In this document: positions 9,307-34,061 of the stretch, piece after piece
Layout of the letters: each line of letters begins with the position of its first letter
Position numbering within the stretch: position 1 is the first letter of the stretch
Assembly (NCBI GenBank): GCA_900617975.1
Contig: UZAE01012034.1
Location: 1-64,000 of the forward strand
Origin: Rodentolepis nana
Taxonomy: Eukaryota; Platyhelminthes; Cestoda; Cyclophyllidea; Hymenolepididae
DNA: 64,000 bases
Reading direction: 5' to 3'
Translations under genes and position numbers: made by a program
The notes under the pieces: model-generated
What the model was told of the DNA's origin: nothing
The model's database searches: none
The model's input: the letters and a program-made list of their open reading frames with translations, nothing else

Positions 9307-11500
9307 CTAACCTGCTGCAAAAAGACTGTTAAGTGTAAGGTCTAAATGCGTCAAGTCCATCATAGAGAACTCTTCGCCTCCGTTAGGGGTACCCCGGGAA
9401 CCAACACTGTCATAGGTATCATAAGTATATTTAATAGCCCTTCGAACACTTGATGTGACACTACGACCACCAATTGAAGAAGCGTACACACTGGAGGCTC
9501 CATCATCGCACACACTTCCACGAAAGGAGTTAGAACATGAGGCAGACGCAGATGATAACCGAGAGGTACTATTCGAATTTCTTGTTCTCTTCTTACCAGA
9601 TGTGACTTTCTTCAGAGTCTGAGGGGCGTCTCCCAATATAAGACCCCTAGGGAAGAGTTTCCAAGCGACCTACACGAAGAGGGATATAAAAAATAACAAT
9701 GGTTATGCTTTCAGCAGATCAGAATTACATACAGCTATAAGCATTTAAAATTACATTGAACGATGCGCCAATTTGAAATGTTTAATGGAACAATTTGGTA
9801 CATTAGCATCCTAGTTTGAATGTAGAAAAATCATTGAAAAATGCCTCCCCCCTCCCGCCGTTACCCCCTGCTCAAAAAGCACAATTGTGTCTCGATTACT
9901 GATTTAACTCACCTTATGATAAATCAGCAAATATATTCATAATATTATTATCAATTTTATACTTTCTCTAAAATTTCACTCCGATTTTCGCTCTTTTCCG
10001 TTTTACTATCGAATTTTATCTAGCATACGATATAGTTTTCCAACATCAAAGAGACCCTACTAAAACTTATTTTGGGGTTTTTCCCTTTTATATTAAAATA
10101 GCATCACAAATGAAGCTGTTTCGTCAATTCACCAGAAAGACCATGAAGATTGAAACGATTCCCGTGGTACAAGAACTTCGTTAATTAAACCCCGTTTGTT
10201 GAAATTCTCCAATTTCTCCTTTATGCTAGAATTTAATTTTGAGACAATTGGAAAGAAGTACATCAGGTCTAACCATAGTATTAGGCATCCTGGCTCGAAG
10301 AAAATTTAAATCTATTATTAGCTACATATTTAAGTGAAGTTTCTATTTAAACCAAAGAAACGAATGGCAATTACAATGTAACAAAATGAAGGCCATCAAA
10401 AATTTAAAACCTAATTTTCCTTGCCGTGGGAAATACATAAACAAGAAACAACTAATTTAAGTCATTACAAGGATAAGAAAATTACTTAATGTGGCATCAC
10501 ATTTACGCAGAATAAAAACGATTTCCATAGGTCAAAACTGTTTAATTTCATGTATGTATGTATGTGTATGTGTGTTTGAAGTAACTAACCTTTAGGCCAC
10601 CAGAAAGGAGAAAAACATTTTCGTAGCCTCTTTCTACAAGAACAGTGGTAACTAGAGGAGCTAAAGTTTCGTCTTCGTCATAGCAAATTATTATGTGGCC
10701 AGGCTTGTTCTTATAAGCCAACATCTCACGAATTTCGAAATTCATACAGCGAGATAGCCTTGTGTAGGGATAGTTAATAGCTGAAAAAGGATAATATTTC
10801 ATAAGATTCATCAGCGATTTTTCATTAACCTTCCAGTAAAATGAAAGGCAGTTACCTCGGATGATATGACAAGAATCGAATTCGTCTTTGTCTCGGACAT
10901 CAAGAAGTAAATAAGGGCAGTTATTCTGTTCTGATTTAGCAATTCTAGAGCCTTTTTTTGGTTGATCCATCTCATTAATATCACACTCCCCAATTCCATG
11001 AATGACACTAAAATAATATAAAAATGCTAAAAAATTAAAATTGAAGTAAATAAAGACTTATTATGTAAGTTCGGTTAAATTGGTAATAACAAAATCTTAC
11101 GATTCAAGTGTATGACGTCGATGTGTTTCAAAATCAGCACGATCACCGACACAATCATGTTGCTTTTCAATCTTAGAGTCATCTTAAAAATAAAACTAGA
11201 CAAAAACTCTTACCATTGGTTTCATCATCAGTTCCACAGTATTTCTGATCGGTTGAATTATTTGTTTCGGCCACTTGTATTACTAAATGAACAAATGTTG
11301 TCATTTTCATTCTTCTAAAAATTTCATCCGATCTAATTTTAAAATCTTTTAATAAGCTTGAAATTGACAAGCCTACTTTCACTGCTCTCGCCTAATTTCC
11401 TCAAATATCTTGAAAGACTGGCTCCGGAATCAACAGATGCAAGAACATCGGCATAACGAGGGTTTTTTGGAATAGCTTTTTGTAAAGGCTTAATTAACAT
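9307..11500 (-). CDS. CEP41: Centrosomal protein of 41 kDa (CEP41), complete
   Basis: CEP41 sits at the ciliary base and promotes tubulin glutamylation in the axoneme. Six exons in transcript order: 11500-11377, 11345-11214, 11182-11101, 11007-10856, 10780-10590 and 9672-9307. All phases agree and total 348 residues; human CEP41 is about 373. The ATG at 11500 follows an in-frame stop and starts MLIKPLQKAIPKNPRY, matching the conserved N-terminal IPxNPRY motif. Exon 2 carries RSDEIFRRMKMTTFVHLVIQ. A rhodanese-like domain covers exons 4-5: CPYLLLDVRDKDEFDSCHII, then IIICYDEDETLAP, then GYENVFLLSGGLK. The last exon continues VAWKLFPRGLI into a serine-rich tail ending SLFAAG. Where active rhodaneses have a catalytic cysteine loop, CEP41 normally lacks it. 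The stop TAG overlaps a GT that could also serve as a donor, so a further 3' exon cannot be excluded. Intron 1 is only 31 bp. Confidence 0.92.
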
Positions 11501-13694
11501 AAAATTAACAATTTATATTTACATCAACTTTCTTTTTTCTAGCTACTAGAGGCATGCTCGGTTGTTATGGTAACGAAAACCAACATATAATTTTGGAAAA
11601 GACACATCTTAAGGTCATTTAATTGGCCTTAAATAATAATGTATATTTTAACAATTCTTTGCAACAACAATAGATCATGTATTTTAATATAAAACACAAT
11701 TCTTTAATTAATTCTCACTTTTAAGTTTTATATATTCCGTTTCATTTAAGCGAAACACAAACGCATTTATGTCATTATGCGAAACTTTACTTGGCAACAA
11801 TATGCCATAGTAAACAATTATTCATGGAAATGAATCTCATTAAATTTTCTTTATTCCGTTTCCAACAGATGTTAATAATCCCAATGGTGGCTCTCTTGAT
11901 TTAAAAATAGGAATTTGATAGGCATGATTATATATATATATTACCTCTCTAATATATATGGTTTGATCGAAAGAAATGAAAAGCTCGAAATAGATAACGT
12001 CAACGTCTCGTAATATTCTTCATTGCACTCTAGACGTGTCAGTGCAAAATTTAATTTTTAAAAATCATTGAATTCTTTCCTTTGACGAATGTAATAATTG
12101 ATTTTGTATTTCATGTGACTGTATAATAAAGGCCCTTTACACCGATTTTGCTTATGTAAACTAATTTGAGATACGATATGTTATGCTGAATCGATTTAAA
12201 AGTAATATGCTTTGCCAATGAAAAGAAACCTTTGTTTTCCCCTCCCCCTTCCTAAAATTTTGGCTTTTATATTGATACGCTTTCAGAGTAGCTTGGTGAA
12301 TAAGGGTCTGGTTTTTTACTATGGATTGAAACTTGCAAATAAAATTTCATTAACCTGGAAGGCCGAATGAATATATTTGGGCTTTCAACCTTCTAGATTT
12401 AATTGATCTTATTTAGTTTACAAGATGAAGAAAAGAGAGAACTTACCTTAGTGAGATCTATTGAGTCCAAAGTGAAAATTTAGGAGAATGATGGAGACTT
12501 ATGTATATTAACATGTTAGGTTAGTGAAGGTGGTAGTGCTGTCGAAAATCACTCAATGGATTTTTTCTTTGAGGGTAGTCACTTTAAGGAGTTTGAGTTT
12601 TTTTCACCTCTATAATTTAAATGAGTTCGGTTGGGAGTTCAAGGCAACGACTGTTTGTGTTGTTACAGAGCAAACGTACACAAAATAAGCGGAGAGAAAA
12701 CTTCAACGTACGCTACATACTGAATAGACACTAAGTAAGCAGCTACAAAACTTCTACTACCCTCAATGGTTGTCATGCTAGCACATATTTCCCCAGAGAT
12801 TTTTTAATAAGCTAAGCTTGATGTGAAATTTTGTGGCCTTCAACTACCGTCCCATTCATACTCAATTTACTCGAACCACTATTACTACTACCCAGATTGA
12901 AATAGACATAATTTCTGCAATTTTTTATATACCTATCGAGTTTGACAAAGTACATATTAATAATTTTTCAATGACATCACACATCAGTTTGCACTGATTG
13001 GTGCACATAAAACTATTTATTCTTTGTTACTTAAATAACTATAAATGTCGTAAAAAATTTTCTTCCACCATAAGTGACCAAATGAACCAAGGGTCAGGAA
13101 TCCAAGTACTTTTTTTCACATCAGAGATCACAGGTTCGATGTCCACTATTGTAAATCCAGTGAGCAGAATGTCCAAACGCACAGGTTTCTTATTAGAGGA
13201 ACTCTATGATACCACTCCTCTATTCAAGGTTCAATTAACATCAGAATTCACTCATTGTTACATAAATATTTAAATTAAACAGGGGTTGATAAATGCCAAA
13301 AATAAGTGCGTAAAAAGACACGCAGGAAAATTTAGCTTCACAAACAAGGACTGAAAGAACTTGACGCAAAGAGTCCGGACTCAGTTACCACAATAGATGC
13401 AAGTTATGTTTCCTAGTTGCAGACAAAATCCACTGGAATGTTGCATTGTACGATAAGGGAGAAAAAATGAGAAATTAGCAAAATTTATGAAGGGAATCAC
13501 AGACGACCACGCTTAAGACACTTGAAAGCAATGCGAATAGATGGAGGTATTAGGGGACTTCACTGAGACTCCGTAGATGATAGAGTTCTGAGTAAGCAAG
13601 ACATGTGAGACAAAACAAGGAAACATTCACCTCAGAATTAAAGAGTAGGGGATAAAAAATTCTCAAACAAGGGAATTTGAAATCTCGGGGTTAA
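11501..13694. other. Intergenic region between CEP41 and RUNDC1
   Basis: AT-rich, including a (TA)n run near 11933-11962. It should hold the CEP41 promoter and the RUNDC1 3' UTR. An open frame at 12998-13273 has no supporting motif. No gene is called. Confidence 0.4.
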
Positions 13695-26194
<12,500 letters not shown>

Positions 26195-26417
26195 TTTTGT
26201 AAGACTCCTAAAAACGCGCCCACGATATCTGACCGAAATGGGAGTAGTTAATAATTGTTAAAAATAACCTTGAGAAAGTAGATTAAAAGTGTGATGTTGA
26301 AATTATGGTTAAAATAATTTTTAATTTTATGCATACAAATAACTTGAGTACAATCAAATATCCTTTTATATTTCATATTATGTGTGAAGTCATTTAAGTT
26401 AGTACATTAAATATCAA

Positions 26418-26437
26418 GTGTATATATATATATATAA
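26418..26437. repeat. TA microsatellite
   Basis: (TA)n run upstream of RUNDC1. Confidence 0.8.
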
Positions 26438-26609
26438 TAGCGCTCACGACATAATATTAATTAAATCTCCAATGAAACATTAATTGTGTATATTTTTTAA
26501 TATTTTTGAATTCTCACATTTGATTTAAAATTGTAGGTGAATTTATATCCTGATAAATGAACGTTCAGGGGAGAACGGAATTTGCCCTAAATTATGCACT
26601 TAAACTTTT

Positions 26610-27395
26610 AGCAAAATGGTGCGACAACAATGGAGTGGTTATCAACACCTCGAAGGGCTTCCCGCTTTCTTTTCAGTTTCCCAATGTGTTTAGACAGGAA
26701 CACTCTATAGTGTTTAATCTTGCCACGGGAAATAATTTTCTTAGCACATCTCATCATAATATTTGTGCTATTGTTGCACAGTTTGTCAGGATGTCGGTCA
26801 AAGTTTATGGGACTTGCGTGAAGTTCGTTCTTTAAAAGGTTTGTGAATCTAGGCCAGTCGGCCTTCTTAAAGTTCTATTTTAGCTTATTTAACATTTTGG
26901 GTGTAATGCATTTGCTGCTCGTGGTAATTCTAGCAATGAATGGTTTGTGACCAGAACCAGGATCGCCAATTATTTTGTGATGTGTATGCTCGCTGATGTT
27001 GTTTGAAGCCAGGAGCAAGTCAGGGATTGTTCTGGTTCTATTGTAGTGCAGATATGTAACAGGATCCTCATCGCTGTAAATAAGTACTAGAGGGTTGCTG
27101 TTAAGCATGTCTTCGATTTCCTTTCCAGCTATGTTTATGTTCTTATACCTCCCTCTGGTGGAATGGGCGTTGAAGTCGCCTAGTACTACAGTTTTTGTGA
27201 GATGTTCAGATGATCGAAGTTGGGTCTCTTCTGGGGTGGATTATAGACCACGTATAAATTGAAGTGATTTAGATATTTCCAAACATTTAGTCTGATTATT
27301 TCGCATATATCTTGCTTCGAACCCATACTCTTGATCAGATAGTAATGTGATGTGAGGCCTTCTTTTACTCCAGTCAAAATTCCACTTGGTACTTG
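26610..27395 (-). mobile_element. Non-LTR retrotransposon endonuclease fragment, decayed
   Basis: Minus-strand frames spell an exonuclease-endonuclease-phosphatase domain. They contain LNHFNLYVVYNPPQ, then TVVLGDFNAHSTRG (the conserved GDFN motif), then NRTRTIPDLLLASN and DPGSGHKPFIA. In the last, the usual catalytic SDH is SGH. The linker FDRHPDKLCNN and KIKHYRVFLSKHIGKLKRKR follows after an in-frame TAG at about 26873. There is at least one frameshift, near 27190-27204. It is the same style of element as the fragment at 2-265, whose sequence would follow this linker. Confidence 0.7.
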
Positions 27396-27598
27396 CCGAT
27401 CGTTAGGTAGGAGATATCAGGTGTAACCTGGGAATTAGTAGTATTTGAGTTTATCATCCGTATGGTTAACTTCCATGATTGTGATCTTCTTGTCCTGTGA
27501 CATCTCTCCAACATCCCACTAAAGGATCTTTAGAAGTTGTGATTCGCCCTGACAAGAGTGATTTCTCTTATAGCTTCGTTTCAGGCTGATCATAATAG

Positions 27599-27692
27599 TT
27601 TGAAGTCAGCTGCCGAGTTATAGTCTTTTTTGCCGTATGAGCATAAGTTGTCCTGGGTACACCACGCGGAGGTAAGTCTAGTGCCCATCTCA
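27599..27692 (-). repeat. Short dispersed repeat, copy F (5' part only)
   Basis: Minus-strand piece covering the 5' 95 bp of the family, ending on the + strand at CCACGCGGAGGTAAGTCTAG. The 3' two-thirds are absent. Confidence 0.75.
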
Positions 27693-29189
27693 AATGCTTC
27701 AACATTTAATTAGACTTCATTGTCACTAGCTGTCATTAATTTTATTCTCACACTCACATGTGAATATGAAAGACCACTTGTGAGTGAGTTGTCGCTGCCG
27801 AAATTAGTGGTTAACTAGGCAAACAGTCAGGCAGACATTACTTATACAAGCCTGGGCAAGTCCACTTATTTTGCTAGAAAACAATATCCTTTTCTACCTT
27901 GAGTGCCTGTGGCTGCAATAAAGAGCGACTGAAAAGTCGTGATTGTGAAGCATGGTTGAGAATCAGTTGACATGCGCTTAAAGTGCATGGCCTTAGCTAG
28001 AGGAAGTGACCTCAAGTATTAAATAGTTCTGCTAATTTTTCCGAGCGTCACCTAAGGTAGCACAGTACAGGTGCGCCTAAATGAATTTATCGGCTGGTTA
28101 CAATTACCGACTCGCGTCAAGTATGTGCCTACTTTTCAACTTGCGGAACAGAAATTGCAGAATTGGAATGCGGACAGGATGCACTTCAAGTAAGTCAGAA
28201 GCCGCAACCAGGGAAGCGGGAAAGTCAATTACACTGGCTAATTCGTGCTGTTCCCTGCGAATAGGAAGCTATCGCTCCTGACGATAATTAAGGGACTTCA
28301 TCAAAATTTTGGAATTTATTATATGTGCGGAGGTCTCGAATTAATAAGAACGTTGTATTCTCTCTTGCATGTGGAACACTGATTGCTGATGACATTGTCC
28401 GGTAAAATGAGTGCAAACAGAGCATCCAAAACACAGTTCTCGCACCAGATAGACATATTCGACTATTCTTAAGTAGATTGACATCAGGGTAGTGTGAGAT
28501 AGGCTGAGAGATTTCTGCACGCCACACCTTCCAGGCTGTTCTACCTCATTCGAGATCTCATTAAACTGTCCCCTCCCCTTGTATTACGTTCTCCAAAACT
28601 CAAAACACATCACTTATTTAATTTGGCCATTGGGTATAGATTGTTTTTATGTACCCTATCTCTACCTCGCCTTTGAAATGACAAAATTTGCTTCCTTTTT
28701 GTGACACATTCTCTGATCTGACACAAACTTATCCAGGAAAGTTCAATTTACACCCTTGATGAGATATGTTATATAAGGCTGATTGAAGATGATCTTTTAC
28801 AAAACCCCGAAAAGAGATAATTAGTGGCCTGGGTGACCTGATGTTTGAGTAGAACTGCTAAGCTGCTTTAAAGAAATGACTTTTTTTCCTAATTAGCAAG
28901 TGAGACGAATTTGTGCTTTCGGTCCGTTGTTGATTTCTCGTCAATCCGATGTACACTCGGGCCATGCCTAATTTAATCAAAATAGAACTTGATTTTAACA
29001 TTCTAAACACAGAGAAATTGGAATACGTGCACTATCCGCATGTTTTCGTCCAAAATTGGGTGAGATATTTGCTTAAAATATGCATTTGCGTTTCTAATAA
29101 ATCGAAAAAGTGGGCAAATACTACGTCAACTGTAAGGGAAAAGGAATACGGAACATTATGAGGACATCGGCCACAGAATCAACGATGAT

Positions 29190-29270
29190 ATTTATTTTTT
29201 TATTTCAAATGGCATGCTTTATGATATTTATCATTAGCCCTTAAACTTTGACTTCAGCTTCCCCCAAGGG
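29190..29270 (-). repeat. Short dispersed repeat, copy G (3' end only)
   Basis: Minus-strand 3' tail piece with the reversed hairpin region (ATTTCAAATGGCATGC) and TTATCATTAGCCCTTAA. It lies just beyond the 3' end of the RNase H fragment. Confidence 0.65.
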
Positions 29271-29295
29271 TGGGGGGTACATATATAGCAGTTAA

Positions 29296-29928
29296 TTAAT
29301 GGCAATTCATTAGCTGTCTTCTTGCTTCCCAGTATCTCTGGCTTTCCGCCGTTGCCTTTAGGGCTGGACACCGAATCAGGTGGGTCTTCTCCATTTCCTC
29401 ATGTAAGTTACATAGAGGGCATATGGATTGAGTGTATACTCCCAATCTGTGAAGATGTTTTGCCAAGCAATCGTGTCCGGTACGTAGTCTAAACTCAGCA
29501 ACGGCTTCGATTCTTGGCCAGTCGGCTATGTCGGAGAGTGCCACTGTCCACTGTTTCTCCTTTGTTCGAGCTTTAAGTTCGTTGCACCTTGAGGTCTGGA
29601 ACTCTCTTCTGATTAAGGCCTTCATTTTGTGGAAAAACATCGGCCGGTCCATGCATTGCAAAATCGTTGTCCCCTTCTTAGCAAGTGCGTCAGCAAGCTC
29701 ATTGCCTTTAATGCTACAGTGACCAGGACTCCATTGTAGGACCACTGTTTTGTTTTTCTCCCTCAGCAGCTCATAGAGTTTTCTACATTCCTTTATCTCA
29801 GCTGTTTTGGGTGGCTCTCTGTTTCCAATTGAGTTTATTGCTGACTGTGAGTCCGAAATTATCACCGCTTTGGTGAATTTCGTATCCAGGCAACATAATT
29901 GGCATAGTGTTATCCTAATGGCCTCGAC
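29296..29928 (-). mobile_element. RNase H region of a non-LTR retrotransposon, open frame
   Basis: An uninterrupted minus-strand frame of about 210 codons. The RNase H core is visible: VEAIRIT with the Glu, VIISDSQSAINSI with the Asp, VVLQWSPGHCSIKGNELADA with the conserved His and Asp. A C-terminal zinc-knuckle-like segment follows: RLRTGHDCLAKHLHRLG, then CPLCNLHEEMEKTHLIRCP. This is the C-terminal domain of Jockey/CR1-like LINE polyproteins. No RT core was found upstream, so the copy is 5'-truncated. The endonuclease piece at 26.6-27.4 kb is in the wrong order to belong to this copy. Confidence 0.8.
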
Positions 29929-30280
29929 CTATTGTGTCCCGCTGCTGCGTAGAAAGAGGTATCAACGATGATAGAGGTAAGGAAGTATACTTTCCACCCA
30001 GGACTTAGAAATGAATAACCTGGTTCCACGCGCCAATGAGGAAGGGCTGTTTGGATACACAAACCTTGTTCTCGACTTCTATTTGACAGAACCACTACCC
30101 TTCACCTTGTTCTCACTACTTAACTAGTTTGTCAACTTCGTTGGCTTTGCCACGCTGTTCAACTGTCCTTCAGAGATAGTTGAAGAGCCTTCTATGTTCA
30201 CGTTGCCGAAGAAGTCGATCCTGTAGCGGATTGCTACACTAGTAAAGCCTGACTGACTCAGAAATCTCTATGACAGATCC

Positions 30281-30437
30281 TCCTACATCTAGCTAGACTC
30301 CCAGAACCAGCTAAGCTATGGCCCAGCTATAAAGGAAGCAGACGCGTAACACGGAGAATTCTCCTACATCTAGCTAGACTCCCAGAACCAGCTAAGCTAT
30401 GGCCCAGCTATAAAGGAAGCAGACGCGTAACACGGAG
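30281..30437. repeat. Perfect 76-bp tandem duplication, period 81
   Basis: The unit begins TCCTACATCTAGCTAGACTC and ends GTAACACGGAG. It occurs at 30281-30356 and again, identical, at 30362-30437, separated by AATTC. Identity implies a recent duplication or an assembly artefact. No coding meaning was seen. Confidence 0.9.
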
Positions 30438-32911
30438 CACGTTTATTCAGGACGTATATTGCGGATCAAGTGTACACGCGGGGAGCTACTCGTGATCAGG
30501 ATGGGGATTAGGTTAAACAAACAGAGGTTAATGATTGGTCACTGTTTGTATGGTCGCTGCACACAGAGTTGTACGACCGCACCTCCCAATCCTGGCGAGC
30601 AGACATGCAGGCTTACGATGATGCACACAGCGATAACGTGTCCCACAATCCCTTTGCCTTAGCATATATTGGCTTCTTGGACTAAGGTTTTTGTTTGGAA
30701 AGTGAATGACATGCTTCGTAAATTGTGGAGTGGTAGGATCTTCTGCCTGGAAGCATGTGTTCACTTAATAGTTCAATGGTTGCCTTGGCATTAGCCATGA
30801 CTGGACGACTCGCCCACACTTTGCATGTAATAATCCAATTATGTCCTAAAAAATACCATTGGTCAGTATAATCAAGGGGGCAAGTTGCATGAAAATGAAA
30901 ATTATTAGCACTTCTACTTACATCCCAATGAAATATAGACAAAATGAATCTCGAGTAGGAAGCAATAGGTACTTTCACCTCCTGATTACACACATTGTTT
31001 TAATTTTCGCCAGCTTCGGTTGACTCATAATAGGGAATGAGACACAATTATTCTCAAAAAATTAAATTCGAGTTACTCTAGACAATGGGTAAAGTGAAAT
31101 AGTGTTGAAGACCGTAGATTCACTGTTGAGAATGCAAACGAATGTAACCGAACGGAGACAGATTAATATGGGAATGAATATGAAAAGGAACCTAAGAAAC
31201 CCACGGCATTTACGCCCATACATAAATTAGCGTTGACCCATCTCTGTTCCATCTTCCACGGTCCTCAAGACAGAAAGTAGGCAGAGTATGTGACACAAGT
31301 AATTGTATCAGAGGAGTGATTGATCCCTAGGAACGATTCTCTCGACGATGCTTTGTAGGTTATTCAAGTTTGTGCTGAATTATTTGCAAGTTCTGGATGT
31401 TGAAAGCATGGCGAAATTCACTACCTCAGTGTCCACCTTTACTACGCATTGTCTAACACGTACTTAGCCACCAAATTGGCAACGAGCATTTTCGGTAGCC
31501 ATCTCTGCTCATCCCAACCAATATTTAGTTTGAGCTATCGAAGTGCACCTTATTCACTAACACCCCCCCCACCCACCCCTACCCCAAGTAGCTTGTCTCG
31601 CTAATCGCATCAAACTGCTCTCTTTGACACTTCCCTTTCCAAAGAAAGTGAACGCGTACACAATGTTCCACTGGGATTTAGTGGTAATGTTAAGCACAAA
31701 CGCGTAGAGTAGTCTGGATCGGGTGTGGCTTCCTACGAGCTCCATATAGCGACCATGTAGCTATTTCGAAATATCACTCCACGTCCTATATAGTGAAGAG
31801 TGGGCAATTTTCTACAGCACAAAGCTGAGTTGGGCATAGACGCAGTCTTATGCCCTGAACCAACCAACCCTGCTATCACACCTATTTTCTCTACATAAGA
31901 CCTCTTCTTCAGGAACTACCTTATCGTCAGCTCTCGTAGTACCCATTGTATTTGACTAAATTAGGCACACTCTAGAACACTCATAGTTACCACGAGGGTA
32001 GCATTTCTTTTATTGATACAGTAAAATAGACATCAGGAGGTAGACATATCTGCTGAGGCGCTTCCTTTAAGTGGCCTGAACACGGTGCCACTGGTGGCCT
32101 TGCTTTTCTGCCTTTGATCATTATTCGTATCATCTGGTCGTTCGTTGTTGACGTATTTGAGCACAATATGAATGCAGTCTCCATAATCACCATAGATGAA
32201 TAATATAGTCGCTGACGACGGCTTCTGATTCACCCTTCTGCTGAAGGTGTAGAAGGGAATGCACCTACTAGGGACTACCAGCAGGGACTGAAAGGTTGCC
32301 TAATGGATAACGCTATTTTTAGCCACTGATATTCCGATGCCAATGCAGTAAGTACCTCCACTTGCGGTCGCCTGTCCAACTCTTCAAGTGCTTGGGAATT
32401 CGGGTGGAGTTCTTCTCGGCTACTGTCCGCGTATGAGCCAAGCCCATCGACGCCCTCACCCCCGTCAATACCAGCTTCTGAAATTCTGGGTCTGCTGGGA
32501 GGAGATTCCTCATCGAATGATTAAGGGCTAAAGGGTTGGCCAGTTTGATATCTAATAGCCATTAGTACGATTAGGACGTAGAACGGTCCTCGGATTATTT
32601 AATTTTGTGATAGGCCATTCGTTGCCTTCTCATTAAACCTTGATGTTCGCGAACCACCCGTCGCTGGATGCAGGTGGGTGGATGTCATGAACCAATCAGC
32701 ATGGGCGGGAGGGCGCAAGAAGTGATTTGACACACTCAGTATGGAGAGCTGAACTAAGAGCAGGCAATGAGAGAGGGAACATAATCACATCGAAAGACAG
32801 GGTCGCTCAATTTCAATTGGGGTGGAGAGGAGTTGTCAAAGTAGGTAGGAAAGATGCTTTGCATGGTGCACAGAGCAAGAAGTAGCAAATGGGATAGTCT
32901 GACAGAGATGA

Positions 32912-34060
32912 CTATTGTTCCCGATTTCCGTCATTTGGACGATGGTTGCCATTAGGAACATACTTGCCCCGATCACCACTGTTTTGGGAGTTGTGATTAT
33001 TATTCACACCTCCATTCACTGTTGCCACTGCACCACCGTTCGGAGTTCGGTCATTCCTCTGGCGTTGATTAACTGACTACCTTTGTTGTCCCTATGTGTC
33101 CCCGAACTGATCTTGCTGGTGTTGTTGCTGGTTCTCAGGCTGAGCCATCGGGGCATCCAACACCCTAACAACTTCACCATGGGGCTTTCGATAATGCACC
33201 AAAGCCTCGTACACTCTCGAGTAGGGACAGAAATAGTAGGCTCTTTAGCTTCCATTCAGCTCAAATTGCTCATCAAGGTTAATGATCATCCCAGCAAAGC
33301 GATACGAACCCTCTTTCGCGGCTTTGACGAGGATGTCTTCATAATGGTACTGGCGATCGGGATTCGGCTTTTCAATTCTATTAAAACAGATCACGTCCAA
33401 ACGACAACAAGTCTCATTTCTAACTGGAAAGACATAGAGACTGCTATTGTTAAAATATCTTCTCAACAAGAAGTCATCTGGTATATCAATAGGAGCAGGT
33501 TGAGCATGGGCCCACACCACCGAAACTGCCTGGAATGGAGTCCGCATATACCGCACCCTAAAAGAAACATTAAGAGACACGTCAACCACCAGCAAGCAAA
33601 CTGAAGGATTGCAAGAAGGCAAAAAAACCTACTTTATTCAAAACAAACCGCCTATGCAGGCAACGGCAAATGTGCCATGGTCGAGAAGAAAACAAATCGC
33701 GCATCTGCACTGCCGTCCACAACGTCTAGTATGCAGACTCTAGAATAGACGCTGCCAGTTTTCAGAACGGCTATCGAAGTCGCAAATACTGGTTCATGAA
33801 GCCATTATTGTGCCCCATTGTTCGCATAATCAGCACTTATCTCTGCCTCCATCTCCCGAAACTCCTTGTAACTTCTATCCACAATTGTGACGAAAAGGTG
33901 CTTCCGAGAATACCACGACTGAACATATACACGCGTTAGTTCACCTAACGAAAGTTTGCGCTGTCCAAAGAAGAAGTAGCATTAATTTAAATTTCTGACT
34001 TATTGAAATAACACCACATGTTAGGAGAGACTCACCACAAGTTTGGTTGGATCGCCGATT
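32912..34060 (-). pseudogene. Broken Tudor-domain gene (extended Tudor, TDRKH/PAPI-like) with in-frame stops
   Basis: Three exon-like blocks on the minus strand. A short block ends SEIGDPTKLV at a GTGAGT donor (34036). The block from 33960 reads RVYVQSWYSRKHLFVTIVDR, then SYKEFREMEAEISADY, a TAA at 33805-33807, and VYSRVCILDVVDGSADARFV. The block from 33557 reads VRYMRTPFQAV and continues to SRVYEALVHYRKPHGEVVRV and a Q/N-rich tail (PENQQQHQQDQ), with in-frame TAA at 33245-33247 and TAG at 33092-33094 and 33077-33079. The pattern of a Tudor barrel followed by a TPFQA segment is that of extended Tudor domains, which bind methylated arginine on Piwi proteins. Four stops in one otherwise continuous frame, and no good donor after the second block, indicate decay. 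A living gene with unusual introns is the alternative. The TDRKH assignment is weaker than the Tudor assignment. Confidence 0.55.
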
Positions 34061-34061
34061 T

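Noticed and set aside
13129..13150. GGTTCGATGTCC, resembling a tRNA B box
   Set aside because: No A box or cloverleaf could be found around it.
30682..30993. Minus-strand frame with good-looking internal donor and acceptor (GTAAGT at about 30923 and TTTTTTAG at about 30846)
   Set aside because: The two putative exons do not resemble any family I know and no flanking exons were found; it may still be a gene end.
32319..32525. Minus-strand acidic serine-rich frame (EELHPNSQALEELDRRPQ) and a frame near 32040 followed by AATAAA
   Set aside because: They could be terminal exons of the Tudor relic, but splice boundaries do not fit cleanly and composition alone is weak evidence.
33083..33604. A 173-codon open frame on the + strand
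   Set aside because: It is antisense to the Tudor relic blocks and has no recognisable motif or splice context.
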